Assembly: GCF_030362835.1 (NCBI RefSeq)
Contig: NZ_JAUCGQ010000003.1
Span: 1 to 64,000, forward strand
DNA from: Cellulomonas alba
GTDB lineage: Bacteria; Actinomycetota; Actinomycetes; Actinomycetales; Cellulomonadaceae
Direction: 5' to 3'
Length of the DNA stretch: 64,000 bases
A program made the translations under genes and the position numbers. The notes beneath the pieces were generated by a model. The model did no database searches. It saw nothing but the letters and a program-made list of their open reading frames with translations, and was not told the origin of the DNA. Shown here piece after piece: positions 15,864-25,818 of the stretch (positions within the stretch are counted from its first letter, which is position 1; each line of letters starts with the position of its first letter).

Positions 15864-16354
15864 GGGGCGGCGTCCCGGCACCAGACGAGGACCGACCGGG
15901 TCGCCGTCGCGACCACGACGCCGTCCTGGTTGCGCCCCGTGTGCGCGAACGTCGCGATGCCCTGCCCCGGGCGCGAGCCCGACAGGCGCTTCGCGGCGAC
16001 GACCGTCTCCGCGTAGAGCGTGTCGCCGTGGAACAGCGGGTGCGGGAACCGCACCTCCGTGAACCCGAGGTTGGCGACGATCGTTCCCTGCGTCAGCTGC
16101 GCGACCGACGCGCCCACCAGCACCGCCAGCGTCATCATCGAGTTCACGAGCCGCTCGCCGAACGGCTGGCCCGCCGCCCAGGCGGCGTCGAGGTGGAGCG
16201 CCTGCTGGTTCATGGTCAACGTGCTGAACAGCACGTTGTCCGCCTCGGTCAGGGTGCGTCCGGGCCGGTGCAGGTACCGCGCGTCGAGGTCGAGCTCCTC
16301 GTAGTAGAGCCCGCGCTGGACGACGTCGTGCGTCGGCCCGTCCGGCGCGCTCAT
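15860..16354 (-). CDS. MaoC-like enoyl-CoA hydratase (hot-dog fold)
   Basis: A 164-residue MaoC dehydratase-like protein. GLYYEELDLDARYLHRPGRTLTEADNVLFS followed by NQQALHLDAAWA carries the usual Asp/His hydratase positions, and FPHPLFHGDTLYAE is the second family landmark. In the matching M. tuberculosis locus this is Rv2499c, proposed to hydrate methylglutaconyl-CoA or itaconyl/mesaconyl-CoA just before the CitE lyase step. It overlaps both neighbours by four bases (ATGA with the dehydrogenase, GTGA with citE), a sign of tight co-translation. Confidence 0.88.
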   Translation of the reverse strand: MSAPDGPTHDVVQRGLYYEELDLDARYLHRPGRTLTEADNVLFSTLTMNQQALHLDAAWAAGQPFGERLVNSMMTLAVLVGASVAQLTQGTIVANLGFTEVRFPHPLFHGDTLYAETVVAAKRLSGSRPGQGIATFAHTGRNQDGVVVATATRSVLVWCRDAAP

Positions 16355-17526
16355 CCGACCGCCCCGGCGAAGCCGAGCTCGCGTGCGATCACCATGAGCT
16401 GCACCTCCGTCGTGCCCTCGCCGATCTCCAGCACCTTCGAGTCGCGGTAGTGCCGTGCGACCGGGTTCTCGTTGAGCACGCCGTAGCCGCCGAAGATCTG
16501 CGTCGCGTCGCGCGCGTTGTCCATCGCCGCCTCGCTGCCGATGAGCTTGGCGAGGCTCGCCTCGAGCTTGAACGGCTCGCCCGCCATCAGCCGGCGCGCG
16601 GCGTCGTACCAGGCGAGCCGCGCGGCGTGCACGCGGGCCTCCATGCGCGAGATCTTGAACGCGATGTGCTGGTTCTCGCCGATGGGGTGGCCGAACACGT
16701 TCCGGCTCTTCGCGTACCGCATGGCCTCCTCGAGGCAGCCCTGCGCCGCGCCCGTGCAGAGCGCCGCGATCGCGACCCGCCCCTCGTCGAGCACCGTGAT
16801 GAACTGCGCGAAGCCGCGGCCGCGCTGCCCGAGCAGGTTCGCCTCCGGCACGCGCAGGTCGTCGAAGCGCAGCGGGTGCGTGTCGGAGGTGTGCCAGCCG
16901 ACCTTGTCGTACGCCGCCAGGACGGTCAGGCCGGGCGTCCCGCTGGGCACGAGGATCGCGCTGAGCTCCTTGCGGACCGAGCCGTCGGGCCGCACCGCCT
17001 CCCCCGTGACCGCCGTGATCGTCAGGAGCCGCGTGATCGCGGTGCCGGAGTTGGTGATGAACTGCTTGCTGCCGTCGATCACCCACTCGCCGTCCTCGAG
17101 CCGCGCCGTGGTGCTCGTGCCGGCGGCGTCCGAGCCCGCACCCGCCTCGGTCAACCCGAACGCCGCGAGCCCGCGGCCGGACGCGAGCGTGGGCAGCCAC
17201 TCCTCTTTCTGGGCCGGCGTGCCGAAGCGGTAGATCGGCATCGCCCCGAGACCGACGCCCGCCTCGAGCGTGACGCCGATCGACTGGTCGACGCGGCCCA
17301 GCTCCTCGACGGCGAGGCAGAGGTCGAAGTAGGTCCGCCCCTGGCCGCCGAGCTCGACGGGGAACGGCAGGCCGAACAGACCCATCTCGCCCATCTGGGC
17401 GAGGATCTCGTACGGCAGCTCGCGACGGGTGTCGTACTCGTACGCCGCGGGTGCGACCACGGTGTCGGCGAAGTCGCGCACCTGCGCGCGCAGCTTCTCC
17501 TGCTCGGGGGTGAGGTCGTAGCTCAT
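16351..17526 (-). CDS. Acyl-CoA dehydrogenase (isovaleryl-CoA dehydrogenase candidate, FadE19-like)
   Basis: A 391-residue flavoprotein with the family signatures GLTEAGAGSDAAGT, WVIDGSKQFITNSGTA and C-terminal QIFGGYGVLNE. The late Glu of IGEGTTEVQ corresponds to the catalytic base of short/medium-chain enzymes. It oxidises an acyl-CoA to the enoyl-CoA with FAD, passing electrons to ETF. Its position next to a methylcrotonyl-type carboxylase makes isovaleryl-CoA the likely substrate, but closely related enzymes use 2-methylacyl-CoAs. Both ends overlap its neighbours by ATGA. Confidence 0.9.
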   Translation of the reverse strand: MSYDLTPEQEKLRAQVRDFADTVVAPAAYEYDTRRELPYEILAQMGEMGLFGLPFPVELGGQGRTYFDLCLAVEELGRVDQSIGVTLEAGVGLGAMPIYRFGTPAQKEEWLPTLASGRGLAAFGLTEAGAGSDAAGTSTTARLEDGEWVIDGSKQFITNSGTAITRLLTITAVTGEAVRPDGSVRKELSAILVPSGTPGLTVLAAYDKVGWHTSDTHPLRFDDLRVPEANLLGQRGRGFAQFITVLDEGRVAIAALCTGAAQGCLEEAMRYAKSRNVFGHPIGENQHIAFKISRMEARVHAARLAWYDAARRLMAGEPFKLEASLAKLIGSEAAMDNARDATQIFGGYGVLNENPVARHYRDSKVLEIGEGTTEVQLMVIARELGFAGAVG

Positions 17527-19637
17527 TGCTGGTTCCCTTCGTGGGGGTCGCGCTCCTGCCCCTCGTGAGGGCTCGGAGCGATGACGGCGACGACCTGGTC
17601 GAGCGTCACCCGGTCGGTCGGACGGACGCGGAGCGTGACGACGCCGTCCTGCGGGGCCACGAGGCGGTGCTCCATCTTCATCGCCTCGATCGTGACCAGC
17701 GGCTGGCCGGCGGCGACGAGGTCACCCGTGGCGACGTCGACGGTGACCACGACGCCGGGCATCGGCGACCGGACCGTCGGGTCCGCCGCGCGCGGGCCGC
17801 CCGTCCGGTCCGCGAGGTCCGCGGCGGCGCGCTCGAGCCGGCCCCGCGCGCGCACGTCGTCGGCCGCTCCCCCCGCGCCCACCCACGTCACCGGGCCGTC
17901 CGTCGCGAGCCGGAGGTGGTGGACGACGCCGTCGAGCTCGAGGTCCGCGGCATCGGTCGCCGTGCGCGTCAGCCGCGCACGCACGGGCTCCTCGCCGACG
18001 ATCGTGACCGTCGCGTCGCCGGCGCGCCCGAGCACCTCGACCTCGACGGCGTCGTCGCCCGTCCCGAGCGCGTAGCCGACCGCCCGGGTGTCGCCGAGCC
18101 GCCAGCCGTCGAGCCGCCAGGGACCGGCGGCGGCCGGACCGTCCTCGAGGGCGAGCTGCCGCCACAGCGCCGCCGCGATCCACGGCACCCGGTCGGGCTC
18201 GCGCGCCGTCAGCTCGGGCAGCGACCGCTCGATCAGCCCGGTGTCGAGCCGGCCGGCCCGCACGTCCACGTCCGCGAGCAGCCGGCGCAGGAAGGCGACG
18301 TTGGTGCGGACGCCCAGCACGGTCGTCTGCGACAGCGCGGCGTCGAGCCGCGCGAGGGCGGTGGCGCGGTCGGCACCCGACGCGACGACCTTCGCGAGCA
18401 TCGGGTCGTACGTCGACCCGACCTCGAGGCCGGCCCGCAGCGCGCTGTCGACGCGGACGCCGTCGCCCGTCGGCTCGTCGAGCACGAGCACCCGGCCCGC
18501 GGTCGGCAGGAACCCTCGCTCCGGGTCCTCGGCGTACACGCGCGCCTCGACGGCGTGCCCGACCAGCCGCACGTCCTGCTGCGTGAAGCCGAGCGGCCGG
18601 CCGGCCGCGACGCGCAGCTGGCACTCGACCAGGTCGACGCCCGTCACGAGCTCGGTCACGGGGTGCTCGACCTGCAGCCGCGTGTTCATCTCCATGAAGA
18701 AGAACGTGCCCGGCTCCTCGTCGGACACGATGAACTCGACCGTGCCCGCGCCGAGGTAGCCGACGCTGCGCGCGACGTCGCACGCCGCCGCACCGATGCG
18801 GTCACGCGTCGCGTCGTCGAGCAGCGGCGACGGAGCCTCCTCGACGACCTTCTGGTGCCGCCGCTGCAGCGAGCACTCGCGCTCGCCGAGGTGCGCCACG
18901 CCCCCGTGGGCGTCGGCGAGCACCTGCACCTCGATGTGCCGGGGGCCGGTGACGAACCGCTCGAGCAGGAGCGTGCCGTCCCCGAACGCCGCCGCCGCGA
19001 CCCGCCGGGACGTCTCGAGCGCGTCGAGCAGGTCGTCGGGGCGGTCGACGCGCGTCATGCCCTTGCCGCCGCCGCCGGCGGAGGGCTTCACCATCAGCGG
19101 GTAGCCGACGCGCGCCGCAGCCGCCTCGACGTCGTCGCCGGCGTCGTCGAGCGCGACGCCGGGCGTCACCGGCACGCCCGCGGCCGCGACGTGCGCCTTC
19201 GCGCGGATCTTGTCCCCCATCACCTCGAGCGCCCGCACGCCCGGCCCGACGAGCACGATGCCGGCGGCCTCGCACGCGCGCGCCAGGTCGGCGTTCTCGG
19301 AGAGGAACCCGTACCCCGGGTGGATCGCGTCGGCACCCGTCGCCTGCGCGGCGCGGACGACGGCCGCCACGTCGAGGTAGCTGGCGCGGGGTTCCGCGGG
19401 TCCGAGCCGCACGGCGGCGTCCGCGAGCGCGACGTGCAGCGCGTCGCGGTCCGCGTCGCTGTAGACCGCGACCGAGCGGATGCCGAGCCGCCGCAGCGTC
19501 CGGATCACGCGCACCGCGATCTCGCCCCGGTTCGCGACGAGCACCGTGCCGAACAACGGGCCGCCCGACGGCCCGGGCGAGGCCGCGAGGGCGGTCGTCG
19601 CGACGAGGGACGCGTGCGGGCCGATCATCGCCGTCAC
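17523..19637 (-). CDS. accA1: Biotin-dependent acyl-CoA carboxylase alpha subunit (MCC-type)
   Basis: About 704 residues. An N-terminal biotin carboxylase ([19 protein letters not shown]-grasp Gly loop [41 protein letters not shown]) is followed by a linker domain and a C-terminal biotinyl domain with the biotin-accepting Lys in IEAMKMEH. Together with the beta subunit it carboxylates an enoyl- or acyl-CoA; the leucine context suggests 3-methylcrotonyl-CoA. GTG at 19637 overlaps the stop of the beta gene (GTGA); ATG at 19628 is an alternative. The symbol follows the syntenic M. tuberculosis gene and is by analogy. Confidence 0.92.
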   Translation of the reverse strand: MTAMIGPHASLVATTALAASPGPSGGPLFGTVLVANRGEIAVRVIRTLRRLGIRSVAVYSDADRDALHVALADAAVRLGPAEPRASYLDVAAVVRAAQATGADAIHPGYGFLSENADLARACEAAGIVLVGPGVRALEVMGDKIRAKAHVAAAGVPVTPGVALDDAGDDVEAAAARVGYPLMVKPSAGGGGKGMTRVDRPDDLLDALETSRRVAAAAFGDGTLLLERFVTGPRHIEVQVLADAHGGVAHLGERECSLQRRHQKVVEEAPSPLLDDATRDRIGAAACDVARSVGYLGAGTVEFIVSDEEPGTFFFMEMNTRLQVEHPVTELVTGVDLVECQLRVAAGRPLGFTQQDVRLVGHAVEARVYAEDPERGFLPTAGRVLVLDEPTGDGVRVDSALRAGLEVGSTYDPMLAKVVASGADRATALARLDAALSQTTVLGVRTNVAFLRRLLADVDVRAGRLDTGLIERSLPELTAREPDRVPWIAAALWRQLALEDGPAAAGPWRLDGWRLGDTRAVGYALGTGDDAVEVEVLGRAGDATVTIVGEEPVRARLTRTATDAADLELDGVVHHLRLATDGPVTWVGAGGAADDVRARGRLERAAADLADRTGGPRAADPTVRSPMPGVVVTVDVATGDLVAAGQPLVTIEAMKMEHRLVAPQDGVVTLRVRPTDRVTLDQVVAVIAPSPHEGQERDPHEGNQQ

Positions 19638-21241
19638 ATCCGGAACAGGCCGAAGCCGGGCTCGGGCAGCGGCACGCGTGCGCACACGTCGAGCGCCATG
19701 CCGAGCACGCGTCGCGTGTCGGCGGGGTCGATGACGCCGTCGTCCCACAGCCGGGCGGTCGACCAGTACGGGCTGCCCTGCGTCTCGTACTGCTCGCGCA
19801 GCCCCGCGCGGAACGACTCCTCCTCGGCCGCGGACCACGAGTCGCCGCGGGCCTCGACCTGGTCGCGCCGGATCGTCGCGAGCACCGACGACGCCTGCGC
19901 GCCGCCCATCACCGAGATCCGCGCGCCGGGCCACATCCAGAGGAACCGCGGCGAGTACGCGCGGCCGCACATGGCGTAGTTCCCGGCGCCGAACGAGCCG
20001 CCGACCACGACCGTCAGCTTCGGCACCCGGGTCGTCGCGACGGCGGTGACCATCTTGGCGCCGTGCTTCGCGATGCCGCCGGCCTCGTAGTCCCGCCCGA
20101 CCATGAAGCCGGAGACGTTCTGCAGGAACACGAGCGGCACCCCGCGCTGGTCGCACAGCTCGACGAAGTGGGCACCCTTGAGCGCCGACTCGGCGAACAG
20201 CACGCCGTTGTTCGCGACGATCCCGACCGGGTGCCCGTGCAGCCGCGCGAAGCCGGTGACGAGCGTCGGTCCGTACTCGCGCTTGAACTCGTGCAGCGCG
20301 CTGTCGTCGACGAGCCGCGCGATCACCTCGCGCACGTCGTACGGCGTCTGCAGGTCGGGTGGGAGGACGCCGTAGAGCGAGCCCTCGTCGACGGCCGGCG
20401 GCCGTGCCTCGACGACCTGCCACGCGGGCGGCGCCGGCGGCGCCAGGGTCGCGACGATGTCGCGCACGATCCGCAGCGCGTCGGCGTCGCTCTCGGCGAG
20501 GTGGTCGGCCACGCCCGACGTACGCGCGTGCAGCTCGCCGCCGCCGAGCTCCTCGGCGGTGACCACCTCGCCCGTCGCGGCCTTCACCAGCGGCGGGCCG
20601 CCGAGGAAGATCGTGCCCTGGCCGCGCACGATCACCGTCTCGTCGCTCATCGCGGGCACGTACGCCCCCCCGGCGGTGCACGAGCCCATGACGCACGCGA
20701 CCTGCGGGATGCCCCGGGCCGACATGCGCGCCTGCAGGTAGAAGATGCGGCCGAAGTCGTCCCGGTCGGGGAACACCTCGTCCTGCATCGGCAGGAACGC
20801 GCCGCCCGAGTCGACGAGGTAGACGCACGGCAGCCGGTTCTCGAGCGCGATCTCCTGCGCGCGCAGGTGCTTCTTCACGGTGAGCGGGTAGTAGGTGCCG
20901 CCCTTCACGGTGGGGTCGTTGGCCACCACCATGACGTGCCGACCCCCGACGAGCCCGATGCCCGCCACGACGCCCGCAGCCGGGGTCCGGTCCGCGTAGA
21001 CGTCCACGCCCGCGAGCGGCGCGACCTCGAGGAAGGGGCTGCCGTCGTCGAGCAGCGTGTCGATGCGCTCGCGCGGCAGGAGCTTGCCGCGCGCGACGTG
21101 CCGCTGGCGCGCGCTGTCCGGGCCGCCCCGGGCCACGGCACGGAGCCGGTCGCGCAGGTCGTCGACGAGGGCGCGCTGCGCGGCGTCGTTCGCCGTGAAC
21201 GCCGGCGCCGTCGGGTCGGCGGCGGAGACGAGGGTCGTCAT
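19634..21241 (-). CDS. accD1: Acyl-CoA carboxylase beta (carboxyltransferase) subunit, MCC-type
   Basis: A 535-residue carboxyltransferase with the N- and C-terminal crotonase-like halves. [31 protein letters not shown] and [14 protein letters not shown] are typical of methylcrotonyl-CoA carboxylase beta subunits rather than of propionyl-CoA ones, and [16 protein letters not shown] marks the second half. ATG at 21241 has AGAGG five bases upstream; a GTG two codons earlier is too close to that site. First gene of the minus-strand operon, directly next to the inverted-repeat operator shared with the TetR gene. Symbol by synteny with M. tuberculosis. Confidence 0.92.
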   Translation of the reverse strand: MTTLVSAADPTAPAFTANDAAQRALVDDLRDRLRAVARGGPDSARQRHVARGKLLPRERIDTLLDDGSPFLEVAPLAGVDVYADRTPAAGVVAGIGLVGGRHVMVVANDPTVKGGTYYPLTVKKHLRAQEIALENRLPCVYLVDSGGAFLPMQDEVFPDRDDFGRIFYLQARMSARGIPQVACVMGSCTAGGAYVPAMSDETVIVRGQGTIFLGGPPLVKAATGEVVTAEELGGGELHARTSGVADHLAESDADALRIVRDIVATLAPPAPPAWQVVEARPPAVDEGSLYGVLPPDLQTPYDVREVIARLVDDSALHEFKREYGPTLVTGFARLHGHPVGIVANNGVLFAESALKGAHFVELCDQRGVPLVFLQNVSGFMVGRDYEAGGIAKHGAKMVTAVATTRVPKLTVVVGGSFGAGNYAMCGRAYSPRFLWMWPGARISVMGGAQASSVLATIRRDQVEARGDSWSAAEEESFRAGLREQYETQGSPYWSTARLWDDGVIDPADTRRVLGMALDVCARVPLPEPGFGLFRM

Positions 21242-21254
21242 CGACACCTCTCGA

Positions 21255-21280
21255 GGGGCAACTGAGCTGGGGCAACTGAG
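21255..21280. repeat. Tandem 12-bp repeat in the carboxylase promoter region
   Basis: GGGGCAACTGAG occurs at 21255-21266 and again at 21269-21280, two bases apart, just before the carboxylase ATG on the minus strand. The second copy runs into the left arm of the inverted-repeat operator. It may be a duplicated half-site or a chance duplication. Confidence 0.5.
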
Positions 21281-21298
21281 TTAACGTCCGCTAACTCA
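21277..21298. promoter_or_regulatory. Probable TetR operator between the two arms of the catabolic locus
   Basis: Perfect inverted repeat TGAGTTA (21277-21283) / TAACTCA (21292-21298) with an 8-base spacer that adds symmetric CG positions. It lies 36 bp from the carboxylase ATG on one side and 58 bp before the TetR ATG on the other, and a TACTGT -10-like hexamer for the TetR gene is at 21307-21312. That geometry suits autoregulation plus control of the minus-strand operon by the divergent TetR protein. Confidence 0.75.
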
Positions 21299-21355
21299 AA
21301 TCACGCTACTGTTCGAACACCTCGTTGTCCACGACAGACGCCCCGGGGAGGTCGG

Positions 21356-22021
21356 ATGCCAGAGCGCAGTGCGGCCGTCGGCACCCGCGCGCCGGGCCCG
21401 AGCGGCCCGCCGACGGACGCCCCCGCCGATCCCGCGCCGACCACTGCCCGCGGCCGCGCGAAGGCCGAGCGTCGGACCGCGCTGCTCACGGCCGCGGCGC
21501 GCCTGTTCGCGCAGCGCGGCTACGAGGGAGTCTCGCTCGAGGACCTCGGTTCGGCGGTCGGCGTCAGCGGGCCCGCCGTCTACCGGCACTTCCCGAGCAA
21601 GCAGGCGGTGCTCGCGGCGCTCCTGGTCGAGACGAGCGAGCGGCTGCTCGCCGGCGGCCGCGCGGTGGTCGAGGCGTCCGCCGGCGACGGCGCGGCCCTG
21701 CGCGGGCTCGTCGCGTTCCACGCCGAGTTCGCGATCACCGACCCCGACGTCATCCGTGTGCAGGACCGCGACCTCGACGCCCTCTCCGTGGCGGACCGTG
21801 CCACCGTGCGCGAGCTGCAGCGCACCTACGTCGACGCGTGGGTCGGCGTCCTGGCACGACTAGGGCCCGCGGTCGACGTGGCCGAGCTGCGGGTGCGCGC
21901 GCAGGCGACGTTCGGCCTGCTCAACTCGACGCCGTTCAGCGCGCGCGGGCTCAGCGCGGCCCGCACGCGCGCCGTCCTCGAGCAGATGGCGCTCGCCGCG
22001 CTCGACCCCGGCCGCGGCTGA
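21356..22021 (+). CDS. TetR/AcrR-family regulator of the branched-chain acid locus
   Basis: A 221-residue regulator. A 35-residue Pro/Ala-rich lead precedes the DNA-binding domain: ALLTAAARLFAQRGYEGVSLEDLGSAVGVSGPAVYRHFPSK holds the HTH with the usual YRHF end. The C-terminal all-helical half would bind an effector, probably an acyl-CoA of the pathway. It is divergent from the carboxylase operon and 124 bp upstream of bkdA in the same direction, like Rv2506 in M. tuberculosis (from memory). Likely represses its own promoter and the two operons through the inverted repeat at 21277-21298. Confidence 0.88.
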   Translation: MPERSAAVGTRAPGPSGPPTDAPADPAPTTARGRAKAERRTALLTAAARLFAQRGYEGVSLEDLGSAVGVSGPAVYRHFPSKQAVLAALLVETSERLLAGGRAVVEASAGDGAALRGLVAFHAEFAITDPDVIRVQDRDLDALSVADRATVRELQRTYVDAWVGVLARLGPAVDVAELRVRAQATFGLLNSTPFSARGLSAARTRAVLEQMALAALDPGRG

Positions 22022-22145
22022 AACCTCCCGGCGACACGCGCTCCGTCTGGGCACAAGGTCCCTCGCGGACATAGCCTGGACGTGCATCAGGCAACGGAGC
22101 CACTGCTTCACAAGAGCGCCGGCTCCGCCAACGACGGAGCGAAAC

Positions 22146-23369
22146 ATGTTGCGTTCAGATGTGTCATCCGACCGTGCCCTGGCACGTCCCGAGGGACGCG
22201 AAGGGCGTGCTGCGTCGCCGCCCGCTCGGGCCGCGACGAGCCCCCGTGGTACGAGCCCCCACGGTGCCGCCCCGCCGCCCGCGCCCACGACGGACGAGCT
22301 CCTCCAGCTGCTGACGCCCGACGGCGTCCGGCGCGCCGAGCCCACGCTGGACCCGTGGGTCGCCGACGTCGACGACGAGCGACTGCTGGACCTCTACGAG
22401 GACATGGTCGTCGCACGCCGGTTCGACATCGAGGCCGTCGCGCTCCAGCGCCAGGGCGAGCTCGGTCTCTGGCCGCCGCTCCTCGGCCAGGAGGCCGCGC
22501 AGATCGGGTCCGCCCGCGCCCTGCGGCCCGACGACTTCGCGTTCACGAGCTACCGCGAGAACGGCGTCGCGTACTGCCGGGGCGCGTCGCCCACCGACCT
22601 CGTGCGCGTGTGGCGCGGCACGGCGCTGTCCGGCTGGGACCCGCGGTCGATCGGCATGGCGACGCCGCAGGTGATGATCGGCGCGCAGACGCTGCACGCC
22701 ACCGGCTACGCGCTCGGCTGCCGCATCGACGGCGTCGACTCCGCGGCGGTCGCGTACTTCGGCGACGGCGCCACCAGCAAGGGCGACGTGCACGAGGCGA
22801 TGGTGTTCGCCGCGAGCTTCCGCGCACCCGTCGTGTTCTTCTGCCAGAACAACCAGTGGGCGATCTCCGAGCCGGTCGGTCTGCAGACCCGACGACCGAT
22901 CGCCGACCGGGCGTTCGGCTACGGGATCCCGAGCCTGCGCGTCGACGGCAACGACGTGCTCGCGGTGACGGCCGCGACGCGGATCGCGCTCGACCGGGCG
23001 CGTCGCGGCGACGGACCGACGTTCGTCGAGGCCGTCACCTACCGGCGCGGGCCGCACACGACGTCCGACGACCCGACGCGGTACGTCGACCCCGAGGTGC
23101 AGGCGTCCTGGGAGCAGCGCGACCCCCTCACGCGTGTCGAACGGCTGCTCGGCGCGAGTGGAGCGCTCACCGAGGACCGCGCGGGCGCGATCAAGGCGAA
23201 CGCCGAGCGCTTCGCCCACGAGATGCGCGAGGGCTGCCTCGCGCTGCCGGTGCCCGCGCCGACCAGCGTGTTCGACCACGTGCTCGTCGAGCCGTCGGCG
23301 GCGCTCGCGCGCCAGCGCAGCGAGTACGCGGCGTACCTCGCGATGTTCGACGACGGAGAGCCCCGATGA
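22146..23369 (+). CDS. bkdA: Branched-chain 2-oxoacid dehydrogenase E1 alpha
   Basis: A 407-residue thiamine-diphosphate enzyme subunit. The ThDP motif GDGATSKGDVHEA...CQNN is present, with YRENG and GMATPQVMIGAQTLHATGYA as substrate and cofactor loops and the phosphorylation-loop-like RRGPHTTSDDPTRY. It decarboxylates the 2-oxoacids from Leu, Ile and Val together with E1 beta. The first ~50 residues are Ala/Pro/Arg-rich and absent from typical homologues; a later start would be plausible, but no ribosome-binding site is obvious for one. It overlaps E1 beta by ATGA. Confidence 0.92.
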   Translation: MLRSDVSSDRALARPEGREGRAASPPARAATSPRGTSPHGAAPPPAPTTDELLQLLTPDGVRRAEPTLDPWVADVDDERLLDLYEDMVVARRFDIEAVALQRQGELGLWPPLLGQEAAQIGSARALRPDDFAFTSYRENGVAYCRGASPTDLVRVWRGTALSGWDPRSIGMATPQVMIGAQTLHATGYALGCRIDGVDSAAVAYFGDGATSKGDVHEAMVFAASFRAPVVFFCQNNQWAISEPVGLQTRRPIADRAFGYGIPSLRVDGNDVLAVTAATRIALDRARRGDGPTFVEAVTYRRGPHTTSDDPTRYVDPEVQASWEQRDPLTRVERLLGASGALTEDRAGAIKANAERFAHEMREGCLALPVPAPTSVFDHVLVEPSAALARQRSEYAAYLAMFDDGEPR

Positions 23370-24376
23370 CCGCGACGACGATGGCCGCGGCCCTGGGCTC
23401 GGGCCTGCGCCGCGCGCTCGAGGACGACCCGCGCGTGGTGCTGCTCGGCGAGGACATCGGCCGCCTCGGCGGCGTGTTCCGGGTGACCGACGGGCTGCAG
23501 CGCGACTTCGGCGCGGACCGCGTCATGGACACGCCGCTCGCCGAGAGCGGCATCCTCGGCGTCGCCGTCGGCCTCGCCTACCGCGGGTTCCGGCCCGTCT
23601 GCGAGATCCAGTTCGACGGGTTCTCGTACCCCGCCGTCGACGAGCTCGTCACCCAGGTGTCGCGCCTGCACTACCGGACGGGCGGGGCGATCCGCATGCC
23701 GATCACGGTGCGCATCCCGTACGGCGGCGGCATCGGCGCGGTCGAGCACCACTCCGAGTCCCCCGAGGCGTACTTCGCGCACACGCCGGGGCTGCGGGTC
23801 GTCACGTGCGGCGGGCCCCAGGACGCGCACACGATGCTGCGGCAGGCGATCGCGTGCGACGACCCGGTCGTGTTCCTCGAGCCCAAGCGTCGGTACTGGC
23901 TCAAGGACGAGGTCGACGAGGAGCTCGACGGCGCGCTGCCGCTGGACCGCGCGCGCGTCGTGGTCGAGGGCTCGGACGTGACGCTCGCCGCGTACGGGCC
24001 GCTCGTCGTGACGGCCCGGGACGCCGCGATCGCGGCGCGCGACGAGGGCGTCTCGATCGAGGTCGTGGACCTGCGCTCGCTCGCCCCGCTCGACCTCGAC
24101 ACGCTCGAGCGGTCGGTGCGCCGCACGCACCGGCTCGTCGTCGCCCACGAGGCGCAGCGCTCCGGCGGCCTCGGCGCCGAGATCGCCGCCGGCGTCACCG
24201 AACGCTGCTTCGACGTCCTGCAGGCGCCGGTCGCGCGCGTCACCGGCTTCGACGCGCCCTACCCGCCCGCCAAGGTCGAGGAGCACTTCCTTCCGGACCT
24301 CGACCGTGTGCTCGACGCCGTCGACCGCGTGGTGGGCCGGCCGCACGCGCTGGCCGGATGGAGCGCAGCGTCATGA
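23366..24376 (+). CDS. bkdB: Branched-chain 2-oxoacid dehydrogenase E1 beta
   Basis: A 336-residue transketolase-like E1 beta subunit: VVLLGEDIGRLGGVFRVT, DTPLAESGILGVAVGLA, EIQFDGFSYPAVDELV and HHSESPEAYFAHTPGL are family landmarks, and the C-terminal domain carries VDLRSLAPLD and VAHEAQRSGG. It pairs with E1 alpha to form the alpha2beta2 decarboxylase. Both ends overlap their neighbours as ATGA, so E1 alpha, E1 beta and E2 are translated in a coupled way and probably in equal amounts. Confidence 0.93.
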   Translation: MTATTMAAALGSGLRRALEDDPRVVLLGEDIGRLGGVFRVTDGLQRDFGADRVMDTPLAESGILGVAVGLAYRGFRPVCEIQFDGFSYPAVDELVTQVSRLHYRTGGAIRMPITVRIPYGGGIGAVEHHSESPEAYFAHTPGLRVVTCGGPQDAHTMLRQAIACDDPVVFLEPKRRYWLKDEVDEELDGALPLDRARVVVEGSDVTLAAYGPLVVTARDAAIAARDEGVSIEVVDLRSLAPLDLDTLERSVRRTHRLVVAHEAQRSGGLGAEIAAGVTERCFDVLQAPVARVTGFDAPYPPAKVEEHFLPDLDRVLDAVDRVVGRPHALAGWSAAS

Positions 24377-25800
24377 CCGAGCGGACCGTCACGCTGCCCG
24401 ACCTCGGCGAGGGCCTCACCGAGTCCGACCTCGTCGAGTGGCTCGTCGCGCCCGGGGACCGCGTCGAGCTCAACCAGGTGGTCGCCGAGGTCGAGACCGC
24501 GAAGGCGCTCGTCCAGCTTCCGTCGCCGTGCGCCGGGGTCGTCGCCGCGCTGCTCGCGGAGCCCGGGACCACCGTGCCGGTCGGGGGCCCGCTCCTGACG
24601 ATCACGGCCGACGAGCCGAGCCCGGCGGCGGCTCCCCCGGCGGCCTCGCCGGCGCGGACGGCCGTCCTCGTCGGCTACGGCCCACCGGTCGAGGGAGCGC
24701 GCCGGCCGCGCCGGCGCGAGAGGTCCAGCGCGTGGCTCGCGACGCACGTCGTCGCCGACGCGCCACCCACGCCCCACGACTCTCCGTCGACGACCCGGCC
24801 CGTGATCAACCCGCTCGTCCGCAAGCTCGCGCACGACCTGGGCGTGCATCTCGAACGGGTCGCGGCGTCGGGCACCGACGGCACGATCACGCGCGACGAC
24901 GTGCTGCGCGCGGTCTCGCCCGGTCGGGCCGGGCTGGTCGCCGTCGCGGACCGGACCACGACCGTCGGGTCCGCGACGGCGTCGCCCCCCGAGTCGGTCC
25001 CGGTCCACGGATCCGGGCCCGCGGGCCCGCCGCCGCCGCAGCCCGTCCCCACGGCGCCGAAGGCCGCCGACGACCCGCGCGCGTCGCAGCCCGACGCCGC
25101 GGCCGACGTCCGCGTCGCCGTCACCGGCGTCCGCAAGCAGACGGCCGCCGCGATGGTGGCCAGCGCCTTCACCGCACCCCATGCGTCCGTCCACCTCACG
25201 GTCGACGTGACGCCCACCCTGGGCCTGCTCGCCGAGCTGCGCGCCGACCCGGCGTACGCCGAGAGCCACGTGACGCTCCTCGCGCTCGTCGCGAAGGCGC
25301 TGACGGTCGCCGTGGGCCGCAGCCCGGAGCTCAACGCGCACTGGGACGAGGCGAGCGGCGAGATCCTGCGCTACGGCCACGTCGGGCTCGGCATCGCCGT
25401 CGACTCGCCGCGCGGGCTCGTCGTCCCGGTCGTCCACGACGCCGAGCGCCTGCGCCTGCCCGACCTGGCGCGCGCGCTGCGCGACCTCACCGAGACCGCG
25501 CGGGCCGGCGCCACGGCTCCGGCCGACCTGGCCGGTGGCACGATCACGATCACCAACGTCGGCGTGCTCGGGGTCGACGGCGGCACGCCGATCCTCGTGC
25601 CGGGCCAGGCCGCGATCCTCGCGACGGGTGCCGTCCGGCGGCGGCCCTGGGAGCACGAGGACCAGGTGGCGCTGCGCAGCGTCATGACGACGACCCTGTC
25701 GTTCGACCACCGCGTCGTCGACGGCGCGGAGGCCGCCCGGTTCCTCGCCGACGTCGGCGCGGTGCTGGCCCGGCCGGGCGCCGTCCTGGCCATGGTGTGA
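24373..25800 (+). CDS. bkdC: Branched-chain 2-oxoacid dehydrogenase E2 (dihydrolipoyl acyltransferase)
   Basis: A 475-residue E2. The single lipoyl domain has the modified Lys in VETAKALVQLPSP (about 36-48). A Pro/Ala linker leads to the E3/E1-binding domain INPLVRKLAHDLGV, another linker follows, then the catalytic domain ends with SFDHRVVDGAEAARFL (His/Asp active site). It transfers the branched acyl group to CoA. No lipoamide dehydrogenase (E3) gene is nearby, so E3 is presumably shared with other complexes. ATG at 24373 overlaps the E1 beta stop; an ATG five codons earlier is possible. Confidence 0.93.
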   Translation: MTERTVTLPDLGEGLTESDLVEWLVAPGDRVELNQVVAEVETAKALVQLPSPCAGVVAALLAEPGTTVPVGGPLLTITADEPSPAAAPPAASPARTAVLVGYGPPVEGARRPRRRERSSAWLATHVVADAPPTPHDSPSTTRPVINPLVRKLAHDLGVHLERVAASGTDGTITRDDVLRAVSPGRAGLVAVADRTTTVGSATASPPESVPVHGSGPAGPPPPQPVPTAPKAADDPRASQPDAAADVRVAVTGVRKQTAAAMVASAFTAPHASVHLTVDVTPTLGLLAELRADPAYAESHVTLLALVAKALTVAVGRSPELNAHWDEASGEILRYGHVGLGIAVDSPRGLVVPVVHDAERLRLPDLARALRDLTETARAGATAPADLAGGTITITNVGVLGVDGGTPILVPGQAAILATGAVRRRPWEHEDQVALRSVMTTTLSFDHRVVDGAEAARFLADVGAVLARPGAVLAMV

Positions 25801-25818
25801 CGTCCGAGGAGGAGACGC

